From Euphorbia lathyris (Eukaryota > Streptophyta > Magnoliopsida > Malpighiales > Euphorbiaceae), in contig NC_088912.1 in NCBI RefSeq assembly GCF_963576675.1, positions 12,361,001 through 12,425,000 on the forward strand: DNA of 64,000 nucleotides. Direction: 5' to 3'. How positions within the stretch are numbered: position 1 is the first letter of the stretch; each line of letters starts with the position of its first letter. Positions 44,386 through 55,310 of this stretch are shown here, piece after piece. The notes below the pieces were generated by a model that ran no database searches, had not been told where the DNA came from, and was given only the letters and a program-made list of their open reading frames with translations. The position numbers and the translations under genes were made by a program.

Positions 44386-44399
44386 TTGGGTTCTTTTTA

Positions 44400-44578
44400 T
44401 GTAAAGCCCAACATAATGTGGGGCTTTGGCTTTTGTGGTTTTCTCTGTCAACTAATTCCATAAAACCCTAATTGCATCTCTTTAAATTCATACTCTCCAG
44501 CCATCATATTCACTGTCTTTGAAAACCAGCCCCATAGAGCTTCTCATCTCATTGAAATTGTTTGCTGGAAGCGGACCA
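44400..44578 (+). promoter_or_regulatory. Housekeeping-type promoter and leader exon candidate
   Basis: Contains AAAGCCCAACA (site II type TGGGC on the other strand), GGGGCTTT and AAAACCCTAATT (telo-box). This pairing is typical of plant ribosomal-protein and mitochondrial-protein genes. A leader follows and ends GGACCAG|GTCAGC, a possible splice donor at 44578. The downstream sequence holds element insertions and only fragments, so the gene is probably dead or not recognisable. Confidence 0.4.
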
Positions 44579-44939
44579 GGTCAGCATCTTCTTTTCATCT
44601 TTGTCTCTCATTCATAATTAGTTCTATTTTTCAGACATTTCATGGACATAATACATAAATATATTGTTCAAAATATGATCGATTTTAGATTCAAACAGAT
44701 CTAATTTTGATTATGGTATTGTTCAGACCTCAGTTCAACAAAAAGGCTACTAGGAATTAAGCTGGAAACATAGACAATTGCGAAATCTGAGTTAATATTA
44801 ATTCCTATCTCAAGAGTTTTTGTATTTACCCATATTATTAGATTATCAGATGTGTTTGTTTTTTTTATCAAAACCAATTGCGAAATCTGAACAGATCTAG
44901 TTTGGAATGTTTAATTACATATCTAGACTATATTCTTAT

Positions 44940-45860
44940 CAGGTCTACCTCTATAAATTAATAATGTTGGGACCATAGAATTTTATTAATTTATAAAGTT
45001 ATTAATTAATGGATAAATTAATAATTATTAATTTATAGAGTGATTTTAATTTTTTTAAAAATAAATTTTAAATTACTAATTTAAATAAAGTTTTTGTCTA
45101 AAATCAATGAACAAATCAAATTAAATGTGCATTATGTAATAAATCTTGCAGTCTCATCTTGGAAAATAGATATCAAACAAGAGACAATAGCAAATTGTTT
45201 CAAACATTCTAAAATTCGTACATGGGATGAATCTGTGACAACGAATTTAGAGGAAGCAACCACTAAAGAATATATTCATGAACTTGAGGGAATGTTTGGT
45301 CAACTTGGTTACCGCAATCTAATGGATGTCAATCAAATATTGGATTATCTAGGTGAAAACAATGAATGCTCACAAGTCCAAAGTTTAGAAGAAATTGTGT
45401 CGAGTGTTATGCAAAATTCAATTGAGGATGAAGCTATGATGATTTGGTACCTTTAAAACCAGTCACAAGAAAGGAAGCAATTATAACATCATCCACTCTT
45501 TACAATTTTTTGTGACAATTTGACAAGGATACACAGGGACTTTTGAATGCACTCAGAATAGTTAGGGATGAAATTCAACTAGATTTAAATTTCAAGAAAA
45601 AACAAAATACTATAGATTCATATTTTGTTAATTTATCCTAAGTACATATCTATATATATTTTGCATATGTATTTGAGAAATTATTAATTTATAGAGGTAA
45701 TAATACAAGGTATTTATAAAGGGTTGTTCTACAAAATTATTATCTTATTAATTTATTAAAATTGATCATTTTTTGAACTGGCCCAAGTCGGGACCGGAAG
45801 AAATTATTATTTTAAAGAGTTTATTAATTTATCGAGTATTAATTTATAGAGGTTTTACTG
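44940..45860. mobile_element. Pogo/Emigrant-like element, internally deleted
   Basis: The right end TTAATTTATAGAGGTTTTACTG followed by TA, and the left end CAGGTCTACCTCTATAAATTAATA preceded by a TAT, form inverted repeats matching the known plant Emigrant/Lemi terminus (CAGTAAAACCTCTATAAATT). More inverted AATTAATA blocks lie inside. It carries the C-terminal part of a Tigger/pogo transposase, so it is a deletion derivative of an autonomous element rather than a coding-free MITE. Confidence 0.85.
45094..45640 (+). pseudogene. Pogo/Tigger-type (CENP-B-like) transposase C-terminal remnant
   Basis: The 120-codon frame 45094-45456 has the end of the DDE_1 domain (INLAVSSWKIDIKQETIANCF, KHSKIRTWDES). 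Its tail then resumes in another frame (PLKPVTRKEAIITSSTLYNF, QFDKDTQGLLNALR, FKKKQNTIDSYF), which is the typical C-terminus of plant Tigger-like proteins. The N-terminal CENP-B DNA-binding domain and first catalytic residues are missing. At least one frameshift and two stops. No function. Confidence 0.82.
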
Positions 45861-47590
45861 TATATGAATAAGATCTAGATTGCAACCTTTAATAAACTAA
45901 AAGAAATCCGAACATGTTCGGTTGATGATGATCATTCCAACATGATTTGGTGCATGAAAAATGATTAGGGAGAAATTTGAATAGACCTAGCCATCTCTCC
46001 AAACCCTAGATGTGCTAATTTTGATTCATGTGATGATTTAACGGAAAAGAATGTTAATTTTAATTTAATAATTCATATGATAATTTTAATTTTCTACAGG
46101 AAAACCAATGGTCAAGAAATTGGAAGAAAATCCATGTCTAGATAAGAATGGACATTCTAGCAATGATTGCAGAAGGTCGCCCACGAATTAACTCCCAAGT
46201 AAGTTGAGGTTTAGAATAACAAATCTCTTATTACGGTTAACCTACTAAATCTGCATTATTTAAAGTGAAAAATATGATGTTTTTGTATTGGTTCATGTTT
46301 TCAAGTTGCATGATCAAATGTCATATTCAAATGGTGTTTGTTTTCAGAACAATTTACAATCTTAATAGAAAGAAATTCATTCTACTTATTAACATATGAG
46401 GTTTGTGTTCTTAAGTTGAATATCAAATTTGACAATGGCTAATGGCTTCTATACATCAATACTTGAAAAGAATGATTCAGTAATTTATGATGCAATTCTT
46501 AGGTATTTGATATGTTACAGGCATATGTGTTCCATGATCTTCAGAATTTATGTGCATTATTATATGAAAAATAAGCAAAAATAGAAGCATGGTCAGGCAA
46601 AAATAGAATTCATGGACTGTTGGCCAAAAATAGAATGCATGGACATTAGTATACAAACAACAAATGGGTGGCACTAAATTTATATTTGCCTTGTACACCA
46701 CAAGCAATAGAGGATCTCTACAATCATAATAAGTTTTAAAGATTGGTATAACATGTGACAACATTAATATTCATCTTTACATAAACCACAAATGTTGACT
46801 AAATTATAAAGAGAAAATAGAGGAGGGGAAAAATAATAAAAGTAGACTAGGCAATAAATTTAACAAATAATAATGAATATCATTGGGCAAGTAAATGCAA
46901 TTAGAATATGTTCAAACTTAACGGGGGTAATTGCTTAATTCCATTCCTTTGCTTACATAACTTTCAAATGGAATTCAATCACTGATCCGTTTTTTTTTCT
47001 ACCAATTTAAGGTAACTCTAGTTAGGAGGGAGAATTCAATCACTGATTTTCCATCCAAATGGATCGTACTTCCAAAATTTCAAAAGACATGGCTTCCCTA
47101 ATGTTCACTTTCTTTCTTCTTGTGCTAGTCTGGTAGTTTCACATTAGTTTTCTACTAATACATAGATTACTGTTATTTAAAATTTCATGTTTATGTTATA
47201 TTATATATACCTGCATGAATGCAGGTTCATCTTTTTAATATATCTACAACTGTTTTAATTCATTAATCTTATGTTTATGTGATAAATTGATATTAGGATT
47301 TATTTATCACATGTGTTTTTTGTAGCTTGCATATAGTAGTTTTGTTGTTAATCATGTTGCTATAAATGAGTTTTGAAGCTTACTCATACTGAAATTTCTC
47401 TATTCTAGTATCACTCTAATGTTTTTGCTTATTAAAAGTAAAATTTTGGTCAATTGTATGGTTTCCTGCTAATATGACATTAATTTGGTTGTTTAAAGCT
47501 GGATAAATTATAAAATTGATCTTTGTAGTTATTGATGAGCCTAAAGCTAATTTACAATTCATTGACTCTAATGTTTATTTTGCTTCTTCG
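45861..47590. other. Spacer with one exon-like segment and AT-rich repeats
   Basis: 46099-46198 is exon-like: acceptor TTTCTACAG, then ATG (MVKKLEENPCLDKNGHSS...), and a GTAAGT donor, but the frame stops after 28 codons and I recognise no family. 46563-46650 has three ~27-bp repeats with CAAAAATAGAA(T/G)CATGG. The rest shows no gene. Confidence 0.35.
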
Positions 47591-47594
47591 GCAG

Positions 47595-47770
47595 ATTTTA
47601 TTATGTGCATGGGGGATGACAGATTTGACCAAGATATCTTTGAGAGCATAGAAAAAACATGTAGATGATATAGCTGATGTACTAGTATTGCTTCAAAGTC
47701 TGGCAACTCCTCCACGTTCCAAATCGAGAAGCGACACAGAAAAGCAAGTCTCTTTCGACAATGACCTTTA
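47595..47770 (+). pseudogene. 3'-terminal exon of a class II trehalose-phosphate synthase gene (fragment)
   Basis: An acceptor-like TTCGGCAG precedes a segment reading ILLCMGDDRFDQDIFESIEK, the phosphatase-like motif of class II TPS proteins (their GDDRSDEDMFE). A stop follows. A shifted frame then gives VDDIADVLVLLQSLATPP and ends KQVSFDNDL, the family's C-terminal block, at TAG 47768-47770. About 60-80 residues between the two blocks are missing. The intron position before this exon matches what I know of the family. No upstream exons nearby. Non-functional. Confidence 0.78.
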
Positions 47771-48119
47771 GAAAAGCATAAATTGTTTGCCTTTTCATTG
47801 CATAAACACAGGGTAAAGAAAGTATGCAGTGTAGAAGAAGGACGATGTTATGTTTTTAGTGTATAGTGAAGAAGGATGAGGAGTGGTGTAAGTAAGTTTT
47901 GTGGAAAGTATGTGCTTGTGTTGTTCAGAAAATATAGATGTTTATCTACATAAGTAGTAGTAGCCAATAATAGTTAGGAGAGAATTTCTTTTGTTTACAT
48001 GAAAAATGGCGGTTGCTTCTAAATTAAAAAGCATTCTTACTGGTCAGTTTCTCAGAATTTGTGCTTTGCTTCAAGTTAAATAAGTATCCATAAGTACACC
48101 CGTCAAAAGACTATGTTCT

Positions 48120-48780
48120 ACCACCTAATGACACAAGACTTTCAAGACAAACAATTGACTATTCCAATAACAACCCATGTAAATTGTAATCCAAGACTTT
48201 CAACTCTGCTCCAAGACCTTTCCTTTTAATGTCATACCAAATAATATGATCTCTATTAAGATGACTCTTATCTCCTCTTTTTGAATATCTCAAAAGTTTC
48301 ACATTTTCAAACCAATTACTGGACAAACTCGGATTTGTAATAGAGTATAACTTTGTCCAAGTATACTTATCAAGTTCATCCTTCTTCATATAAAATTCTG
48401 CGTCAAACTATCATTCTCTGACGAAATAGTTAATGCAAAGATAGCCTTCTAAAAAATGCAATTTCATTGAAACTTCATCCATTGAGTTGATTAAGTAAAC
48501 AGGTTGAAGCATTATGCAGAATGTCTCTTTGCTCGTAATAAAAGCCACAATCTCTAGTTTCCAACCATTTTGGTTTAATGTGCATTACCAGTGCACACTA
48601 CCATGTGTAAAGTGACTACTTCTGGGAACAAAACCATGTACATCTATGTTGTAATCGAGGTAAGGAAATCCTGAGAAGCCCTTCTCCAATTATTTGATTT
48701 CAATCCATAAATCCAAACTTGAAATTCTAATTTAGGTTCAAGTTTTTGCTGAATTTATAGGATATGAAAAGCCTTGGAGT
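48120..48780 (-). pseudogene. F-box associated (FBA) domain gene remnant
   Basis: Minus strand from 48780: VWIYGLKSNN..W, then in another frame LDYNIDVHGFVSRSSHFTHG and SVHWVMH-like codons, then the open frame 48389-48159. That frame has MKKDELDKYTWTKLYSI, SNWFENVKLLRYSKRGDK and IIWYDIKRKGLGAELKVL. This order (motif 'vysl.snsW', 'lhW', 'iv.yd') is that of FBA domains, which pick substrates for SCF ubiquitin ligases. The N-terminal F-box is absent and several frameshifts exist. Confidence 0.75.
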
Positions 48781-48899
48781 CACCAATAAAGTCGTTATAG
48801 CCCAAAACCCAACCATTTATTCTCTTTAATTCAACATCAAGGAATGAAGTCTATAATATCATAAATTAATAAGTGCAACTTTAATGTTTAAATTCTGGT

Positions 48900-49098
48900 G
48901 TATAGTATAAGAATACTTCTAACTTTGACATTCAAAAGTATTTTTACCCTTAATGGTTAAAATGATACAATTTTACCCTGATAAGAATATCACAGTACAT
49001 TCATCACCAGCAACAAGTTATTAGTGAAAGCAATTTCAATTGCAAACACATGTTATTAGTGAAAGCAACAAGTTGACAAAAATAAAGCTTGAAGCTAA
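48900..49098. other. MITE-like fragment and short repeats
   Basis: 48945-48985 (TTTTACCCTTAATGG, ACAATTTTACCC) belongs to the MITE family at 56901. TTATTAGTGAAAGCAA occurs twice (49019, 49050). Confidence 0.45.
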
Positions 49099-49259
49099 CT
49101 AAATAATTATAAATTTACTCATAAATAGTGAGCAAATAAGAAATACCCTTTCAAGAGCTAGGTTCGTACTTTCCCTTTTTGAAATACATTTACGGTGTTT
49201 TCTACTCATGCCATGTATATTTCTTTTCAAATTGAATTTTCTGAAAAGTTTAAAATATT

Positions 49260-49534
49260 TTATTTTATTTATTGAGCCCTTCATCTTGACCGTGGCCGCG
49301 CAAAGATCTTCGTACTTTTGGACCTCCTCCTCGGTTAGGAGATGAAAAGGAGCCCGGTATTGGCGGGTGAGTGGTGGAGTTCCCTCCCGTTCGGGTGATG
49401 GTGGTTGTTCATTTTGGTTATGGGCGGAACGGGTCTGAGTGGACCGTGGGGGACGCATGTTGGCGGTTTGTAGTGGGTGATTGAGAAGGAGTAGAAGAGG
49501 AGTTGGGGAAGTAGGAGTAAGTTGTGGGGGAGAG
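49260..49534 (-). pseudogene. Athila-type accessory ORF, N-terminal fragment
   Basis: From the minus ATG at 49459 region: MRPPRSTQTRSAHNQNEQPP, then a Pro-rich stretch and APFHLLTEEEVQKYEDL. A basic/proline-rich start followed by a 'l..eE...Y..l' helix is how Athila-family accessory (env-position) proteins begin. The frame becomes junk after ~49265. An upstream in-frame extension to 49632 is likely leader, not protein. Confidence 0.45.
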
Positions 49535-49604
49535 AAAGAAGGAGAAGGGGGAGTATTTATAGGAGAGGGATGGGAATCCAAGTAAAACTCGGATTCCCAG
49601 GGGG

Positions 49605-50285
49605 TACGCGAGGCGTGAAGGGGCCACGCCACGTGTATCCCACCTCCTGACCATTATTATTCGCAAAAGGGGTAAGGTACGCGGGGCGTGAAAGGGCGCA
49701 CGCCTAGCGTATTACACCTCCTGCCCCTTTTTGATGGTAAAAAGGGGGAGGATGCGGGGCGTACATGGGGGTACGCCCCGCGTAAAAGGCAGAAGTTGAA
49801 GAATTTTTTCGGTTTTAGTAGTTTTATGATTTTTAATTTGGTGGTTTATGGTTTATTAGTGAGTATTTAATGATTTTTATGATTTTTAAGTTTATTTAGG
49901 AAGGTGGTTTAGATAGAATTAATGTGGAGGGAAGGTGAAAGGATTTGAATTTGAAAGGAGGGGATGTGATTGGAGAGAAGAAGAGGTGGATTGTGGAAGT
50001 GGGAAATATATATGGGGAAGTGGGAAGAGTAATTGAAGAGTGGAGAAAAAAAAGCTGCCATGGGGAGTTGTGATTCACAACTCCCCGAGGATACGCGATG
50101 CGTGCCCTAGAGCACGTCCCGCCTGTCCTCCCACGTGGCATTTATTAAAAAGGGGGGTTAATTGCCACAGGTGACGTGAGGCGCGGTAGGAGGGGCGCCC
50201 CGCGTAACGTGTCTTTTATTGAGAGAGATGAGTCAGAAACGCAAATGCGCGGGGCGTACTGGGTTGTACGTCACGCGTGTTTAAG
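49605..50285 (-). repeat. ACGC/GCGT dyad pairs, internal array
   Basis: About six paired motifs of the type ACGCGGGGCGT...ACGCCCCGCGT lie here, for example at 49605/49629, 49678/49704, 49754/49776, 50093/50114, 50172/50196 and 50247/50268. Each member is itself an imperfect palindrome (ACGC-N3-GCGT) in an AT-rich surround. The same pattern fills the LTR. Confidence 0.8.
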
Positions 50286-50339
50286 AATTTTTTGGATTAT
50301 CAATGGGATTTGTTTTTCTTTCACTTTATGAAAAATGAC

Positions 50340-50450
50340 AAAAATAAAAATAAAAATAAAAATAAAAAAATAAAAATAAAAATGAAATGAAAATAAAAGC
50401 AAAAACAAAAATAGAAATAAAAGTGAAAATAAAAATTTAAAATTTAAAAA
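50340..50450. repeat. (AAAAT)n-like simple repeat
   Basis: Repeated AAAATAAAAATA units with minor interruptions. Confidence 0.9.
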
Positions 50451-50599
50451 AATAACAATTACTCAAAGGGGAAAACTAAGACGACATAAAAGGGTAAATA
50501 AATAAAACAAGTCTATGATACATATACATAAGGGGTTCGAGAAATTCAAACCAATGCTACGTTTAGAGTCGAAATAGCTCGACTTTCTCGTGCGGCGGC

Positions 50600-51271
50600 T
50601 CAATGTAAGTTGTCCGTGTTGGAACTTGACGGGTCCGAACTTCCACTATTCAGGAGCGTTATCGCCTGCCCGGATTCCCGATTTTTGCCCCGCAGATTTT
50701 GTTCGGTGTTTGCCGGGAGGGTTCCTAGCGGCCTTTCTTGTTGCTGACGATTCAGATGGGCTACTTGGCGACTAAGGTCCCTGCAAAACACCTCACTATC
50801 GGAAAGACGGGTTAATATATCCTTCAACAAAGACGTGACCGATTGGCCATGTACATTGTCAAGAGGTGGAGCGTTTCGATTACCGGGCATGGTTTGTGAT
50901 TGCCCTAGCCCGTTTTCCCGATATTCTTGCTCAAAGCCGGATGGGGGCCTCAACACATTATTATTATTACCATATGACAAGTTTGGGTGTTGGTACCGAG
51001 GCCGCCAACCGCTGTTATTATTATTGTGGTGGTGATAGGATTTCGGATTAGGATTATACCTTGGATTGCCTCCTACATAACTTACACTCTCGATGTCACC
51101 GGCGAAAGGGCTACCGGCTTGGCAATTGAGTCCGTCGTGGTCTCCACCACAGTGATTGCACATCAGGACCTGTGCACTTTTGTTGAGGCTCAATTGGGCT
51201 ATTAACGCGTCAAGTTTCTTATTCATCTCCGCTATGGAACTTTTCGGAGCCTCTTTCTCCACAGCGAACAT
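50600..51271 (-). pseudogene. gag: Athila gag, C-terminal half
   Basis: Continuous 223-codon minus frame after a frameshift from the N-terminal half. It has IAEMNKKLDALIAQL (coiled coil), a zinc knuckle CNHCGGDHDGLNC, the Asn/Tyr/Pro-rich segment characteristic of Athila gag (GGNPRYNPNPKSYHHH), and a second coiled-coil-like LLKDILTRLSDSEVFCRDL. It ends at a stop at 50600, where the protease and pol should begin but do not. Confidence 0.85.
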
Positions 51272-51310
51272 TTGATTTCACGACGGTCTGGCAAGCCAAT
51301 CCTCTTGCCA

Positions 51311-52102
51311 CTACACGCTTTTTCTCGCGAGCTCGTGAATGAGCTCGTAGGCCTCACTTGCTGACTTCCGAAATAGATCCCCACCTGCAGCGGAATCAAC
51401 AGTCGCATGATTAGTGGGAGTTAAACTGTGGTAAAAGGTGCTTACCAAGTCGTGCTTTGGAATGTCATGGTGGGGGCTGTTCCGGAGCAACTTGCGGAAC
51501 CTAGCCCAAGCTGCATGAAGGGCCTCGCATTCCAGTTGCCTAAAAGATGTGATATCAGTCCGTAACTTGACCGTTTTGGATGGCGGGAAATAGTAGGAAA
51601 GGAACTCCTTCTCGAGCTCCTCCCATGACGTGATGGATCCCGCCTCCAACGAGTGTAGCCACTCCAACGCATGTCCTGTTAAAGAAAAAGGAAACAACTT
51701 TAGTCTCACAGCCTCAACGGGAACACCATTTTGCCGAGAGGTGTTGGCACACATAAGGAATTTATCGAGATGTTCGTTGGGGTTCTTATGGAGTTCCCCG
51801 CCGAATTGGCCACATTGTTGTATCAGCTGGATCATGTCGGTGTTTATCTCGTACGTGTTGGCCGGTATCGTGGGGGCAACACTTCCGTTACGGTTTTGGG
51901 GACGATGCGGAGCAAGGATCTCCATCATCGAACGTGTGTCGTTTCCCCCGCAGATGTTGTTCACATGCGGCCTTTGGTTTCCTTCGGGCTGGTTGACCTC
52001 GGCGTTGGGGTTTGCCATTTTTGCTCTCCGAATCCTACAAAGAGTACGTTCAATTTCGAGATCAATAGGAACGAGAGGACAACTTCGAGATCGGGTGTGC
52101 AT
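51311..52102 (-). pseudogene. gag: Athila gag, N-terminal half
   Basis: 263-codon minus frame from the ATG at 52102, 136 bases inside the primer site. The start MHTRSRSCPLVPIDLEIERT is the basic Athila-type beginning. The capsid core follows: FGGELHKNPNEHLDKFLMCA, VRLKLFPFSLTGHALEWLHS, SWEELEKEFLSYYFPPSKT and FRQLECEALHAAWARFRKLL. The frame breaks near 51305, just before ELARKSV leads into the other half. Only this frameshift separates an otherwise full-length gag. Confidence 0.92.
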
Positions 52103-52237
52103 AAAAAGAATGAAATAAAATACAATATCAACAAGAAAGAATGATGTTAGTAAAAGTATATATAAACAGTTTATACAAAAAGAATGCTTAAACTAACAAT
52201 AAATCGCTTTTGTCTAATATTGCAAGATATTATAAAT

Positions 52238-52254
52238 CCCCGGCAACGGCGCCA
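52238..52254 (-). other. Athila primer-binding site
   Basis: Minus strand TGGCGCCGTTGCCGGGG, the characteristic Athila primer site, six bases from the LTR end. Confidence 0.93.
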
Positions 52255-52260
52255 AAAACT

Positions 52261-54063
52261 TGATGTGAGTTTCGTCTAGTGGTGTAAATATGAAATGTAT
52301 ATTATGATTAGTGTGTTACGACTATGGATGTGATCTTTCTAAATGCTCTATCTTTACTAGACGTCACTACTTAGGGGTAAGTGTACCCCGTCGTATCAAG
52401 TAATAATCCGGTATCGAATCCACGGGATTTATAACTGCAAGTATTAAACTACTCGGTTTTATACATTATTTAAGCGCTGAATACTTTGAGGTTGATATGG
52501 GGACCAACTACAAACTACTCCTAACTACGGGTGAGGCGAATTTATATAACAAAACTCTATGAAGTGATGCGGATGCGATAAGATATAAATATGACAAATA
52601 ACGACTTCTAAGTTTATACGGTGGATGGTTTGTTCGTGCAATGATGACTACGTGTAGTGTGACCGACCCGTGAAGTACTTAGACTACGTGGTTCCTAGTA
52701 AAGCCGTGTCTAATGCTCGGGATCAGAAATTAGGGCACGTAAGTTCCGTGGCTTGTCAATTCCTACGGTTTCCGGTTTGTCACTTCCGGTAAGGCAACAC
52801 CTATATGAATCCCTAAAGATAGTCCGAATGGCGTCGGAAATCGCGTTCTCCTAGACAATAATCAATTATGTATATCAAAACAAGTAACAAACATCAACAC
52901 ATATATAGAAAAGAAGATTATGAATCATAAATTATAAATATGGAGAATGTAAATATGAATTACAACCAAGCCTGGTACATAGGATGAGTGCAAGCTAATT
53001 AGCAAGTGTAAAGGGAAGAATCCACCCTCGGAACTAGCTAACCGGACTCAAAGCCGTCTCTTAGGACTTGGATGGTGGAGCTTTCGAGCTTGGTGCACGA
53101 AGATGGAGTGGAACTTTGATGGAATGCCGGAATCAACGAACAAGCTCTCAAGGTGGAAGAGTTTGGCTATATAAAGCCTAAAACAAAATCTAAAACTACA
53201 AGAATCTAATCTCAAGAGTTTCTTTTCTATGCAAAAAAGAGTATCTCAAATGAGTACTAGTCACTCCTATTTATACACATCAAGCTAGGGTAGGTTTGTA
53301 ATTTCACAAAGTACAAGCATGGAGCAACATTATTTTGTGCAGAAATCCCATAATACGCCTCGCGTAGGGTGTGGAACGCTCCGCGTGTTTGCCCATTCCG
53401 TCAGGAATCTCCTGCATGTGGACCAATTCCAAATCTTGTTGTCTCAAACATGCCCTGCGTAGAGTGAGATGCACCTCCCGTGTTTGAGTTTCTGAGTTTT
53501 TATTGCTTGAATTGGGTCTTTTACGCCGTGCGTAGCTGAAGCACGCCCCGCGTAAATGTGTCTCTGAGCTTTTTGCATTGAAGAACTTCCTTACACGCCC
53601 CGCGTGTAAGGTGGTACGTCCCGCGTATGGATAGTTGACTCATGGAGACCGTGCAGTCTGACTTTCAGGATTGAGTTAATCATTTCTGACATATGTTCCA
53701 CACCCCGCGTATGGTGGTACACGCCTCGCGTATTGATGACTAGATCCCACGTGGTGCCTGCGGATAAGTCAATTATTTCTGATCCAATGTTTCACGCCTC
53801 GCGTGAGGAGTGATGTGCCTCGCATGTATGGGTGGATTTTCACTTCTTGCTCGTACCTGAAATACAATTCTCGGGAGCCGAGTTAGCTTGATATTTTATT
53901 TACTAATATTAATAAAAAATACGGAAAATTAACCGAAAGTATGGAATTTATTTTTATTTCGTTATTTTATTAAAACACTCTATTTTTGTAATTAAACTTA
54001 TTTATTTCTTCTAAAATTGAACCGTAAATCACGCTGAAAGATAGGGGTAAAATACCCCTATCA
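52261..54063 (-). repeat. Athila-like 5' LTR (1803 bp)
   Basis: Plus-strand edges TGATGTGAGTTTCG and ACCCCTATCA; in element orientation TGATAGGGGT...CACATCA. It contains the dyad array at 53345-53835. 61510-62125 is a partial second copy of its outer half. Confidence 0.9.
53345..53835. repeat. ACGC/GCGT dyad pairs in the Athila LTR
   Basis: About six pairs of ACGCCCCGCGT-like words, the two members ~20 bp apart and the pairs ~60-90 bp apart (near 53353/53376, 53448/53470, 53520/53542, 53593/53614, 53701/53719 and 53790/53815). Confidence 0.85.
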
Positions 54064-54480
54064 GTACTCTTCACAACCCAAAGATGAGGGCATCCCTTCC
54101 CTAAGTCCAAGCCCGGAACCAAGAGCTGAGAACAACGAGAGTCAGGCCACACAACTAAGCACGCGAGGCGTGCTCACCAAGGCGTGAGGCTTAGAGGACT
54201 CTTTTACCGAACAATTGTCCAGTACCCAAGTCACGTGGGGCATATCTCCTAGTACGCGGGGCGTAAGAACAGAGTCCGGAGTGAAGAGTGCCCGGGAGAT
54301 CAAGCACGCGGAGCACAACAGCGGGGACGCCACGCGTAAAGCCCACCAAGGAAAATCATCACGACCAGAAGCTACAATACGCGGAGCGTGACTCTAGGAA
54401 CGCTGCGCGTACAATCCCTTCTTGTTTATGTTAACCCTCAAGTTTTTGTTTAATAACAGTTCGTTTTATTTATGGGTACG
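54064..54480. other. Dyad-rich flank of the Athila LTR
   Basis: No gene. Four more ACGCGGGGCGT-type words or pairs (54161, 54243, 54304/54324, 54378/54402), in the orientation of the internal array at 49605, hint that this is leftover 3' sequence of a neighbouring Athila copy. Confidence 0.45.
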
Positions 54481-54619
54481 TGTAAGCAATGATCTTTACA
54501 ATTATATCATTTGTTTTATTTTTTTTTTAACTGTGCCATTATAATCCCAGCCCAGGTAGATTCTTGTGTTGTGCAAATGACTGATTTGATAGAGTATTTT
54601 TGTGCAAATTATCAACAGC

Positions 54620-55035
54620 AATGAACCAAGCGCAGACAGTTGAAACACATTTTATTCATTTCCAATCTCAACTTAACCAGCATGAAATGCCTTCTACATA
54701 CTTCATAAAGTTGTTGTTCCCCAAAATCCAGTAGAGACGATGCAAGAGTATGAATCAAAGGGTGCCCTTTGATAAACTTCTAACTCAAATCATCAAGAGA
54801 AACTTCCTTTTACGGCTGTACTCACATGGTTTGATCAATTTCTGGTCCGGTCTTTGAATGTCCGAAAACATCAATTTGGGCCATTAGATTTTGATCAGGC
54901 ACAATATTGGATGATTTCACGTCTGGATGAATGATTGTAACCCAAGGTAGTGAAGGCCTCTAGCAGCTGCAATGCATATCTTCAACCTTTGCTTGCAATC
55001 CAAGTTGGGATTACCTGATAAATTTGAAGACCTTA
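54620..55035 (-). pseudogene. Receptor-like kinase (CrRLK1L/FERONIA-like) fragment
   Basis: Minus strand: NLDCKQRLKICIAAARGLHY just left of 55010, then after a break HPDVKSSNI-like codons (the HRD loop with His-Pro-Asp instead of His-Arg-Asp), MAQIDVFGHSKTGPEIDQT (decayed DFG; this stretch with GPEIDQT is typical of the malectin-type RLK family) and SLDDLS. Stops and frameshifts are frequent. Only the middle of the kinase domain is left. Confidence 0.72.
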
Positions 55036-55310
55036 CATGATGCCACTATGATGATTTTATCAGTGCTTTGCCTTTTAAAGAATACAGTGATTCCAAGGTT
55101 GATATCCTCAATATTTCCCTGAAATAACAAGGCTTTTGTACGAACCTTTCTTGCTTTATTGTTTTTACACCTGTCAATAAGGCAGTTTGGATATTGTCAT
55201 TCCTTTCGGCCTATGCTATTTTCAGGTGGCAATGAAAGACATATCGACCCTCTAATTGTCATCATGCATCTCAACATTATTCTTTTTTTTTGATAAAGAG
55301 AGACAATATA
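55036..55310. other. No feature seen
   Basis: Possible far-decayed kinase upstream sequence, followed by a T run at 55283. Confidence 0.3.

Larger units (their letters stand above)
49099..54063 (-). mobile_element. Athila-like Ty3/Gypsy remnant (LTR, gag, pol deleted)
   Basis: In minus orientation: 5' LTR 54063-52261, primer site of the Athila type, gag 52102-50600, then non-coding DNA with ACGC/GCGT dyads, then the start of the Athila-type extra ORF (49534-49270) and truncation. Protease, RT, RNase H and integrase are missing and the 3' LTR is not present, so the copy was shortened by deletion and at its 3' end. Confidence 0.88.

Noticed and set aside
46477..46764. 95-codon minus ORF as a membrane protein
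   Set aside because: Composed of AT-rich 27-bp repeats; the hydrophobic look follows from composition.
49605..50285. CRISPR-like array from regularly spaced GC motifs
   Set aside because: Units are imperfect palindromic pairs within a plant retrotransposon, spacers are not unique equal-length sequences, and no Cas gene is possible in this context.
53970..54333. Two 60-63-codon minus-strand ORFs right of the Athila LTR as genes
   Set aside because: They overlap the LTR edge and the dyad-rich flank and have no recognisable domain.
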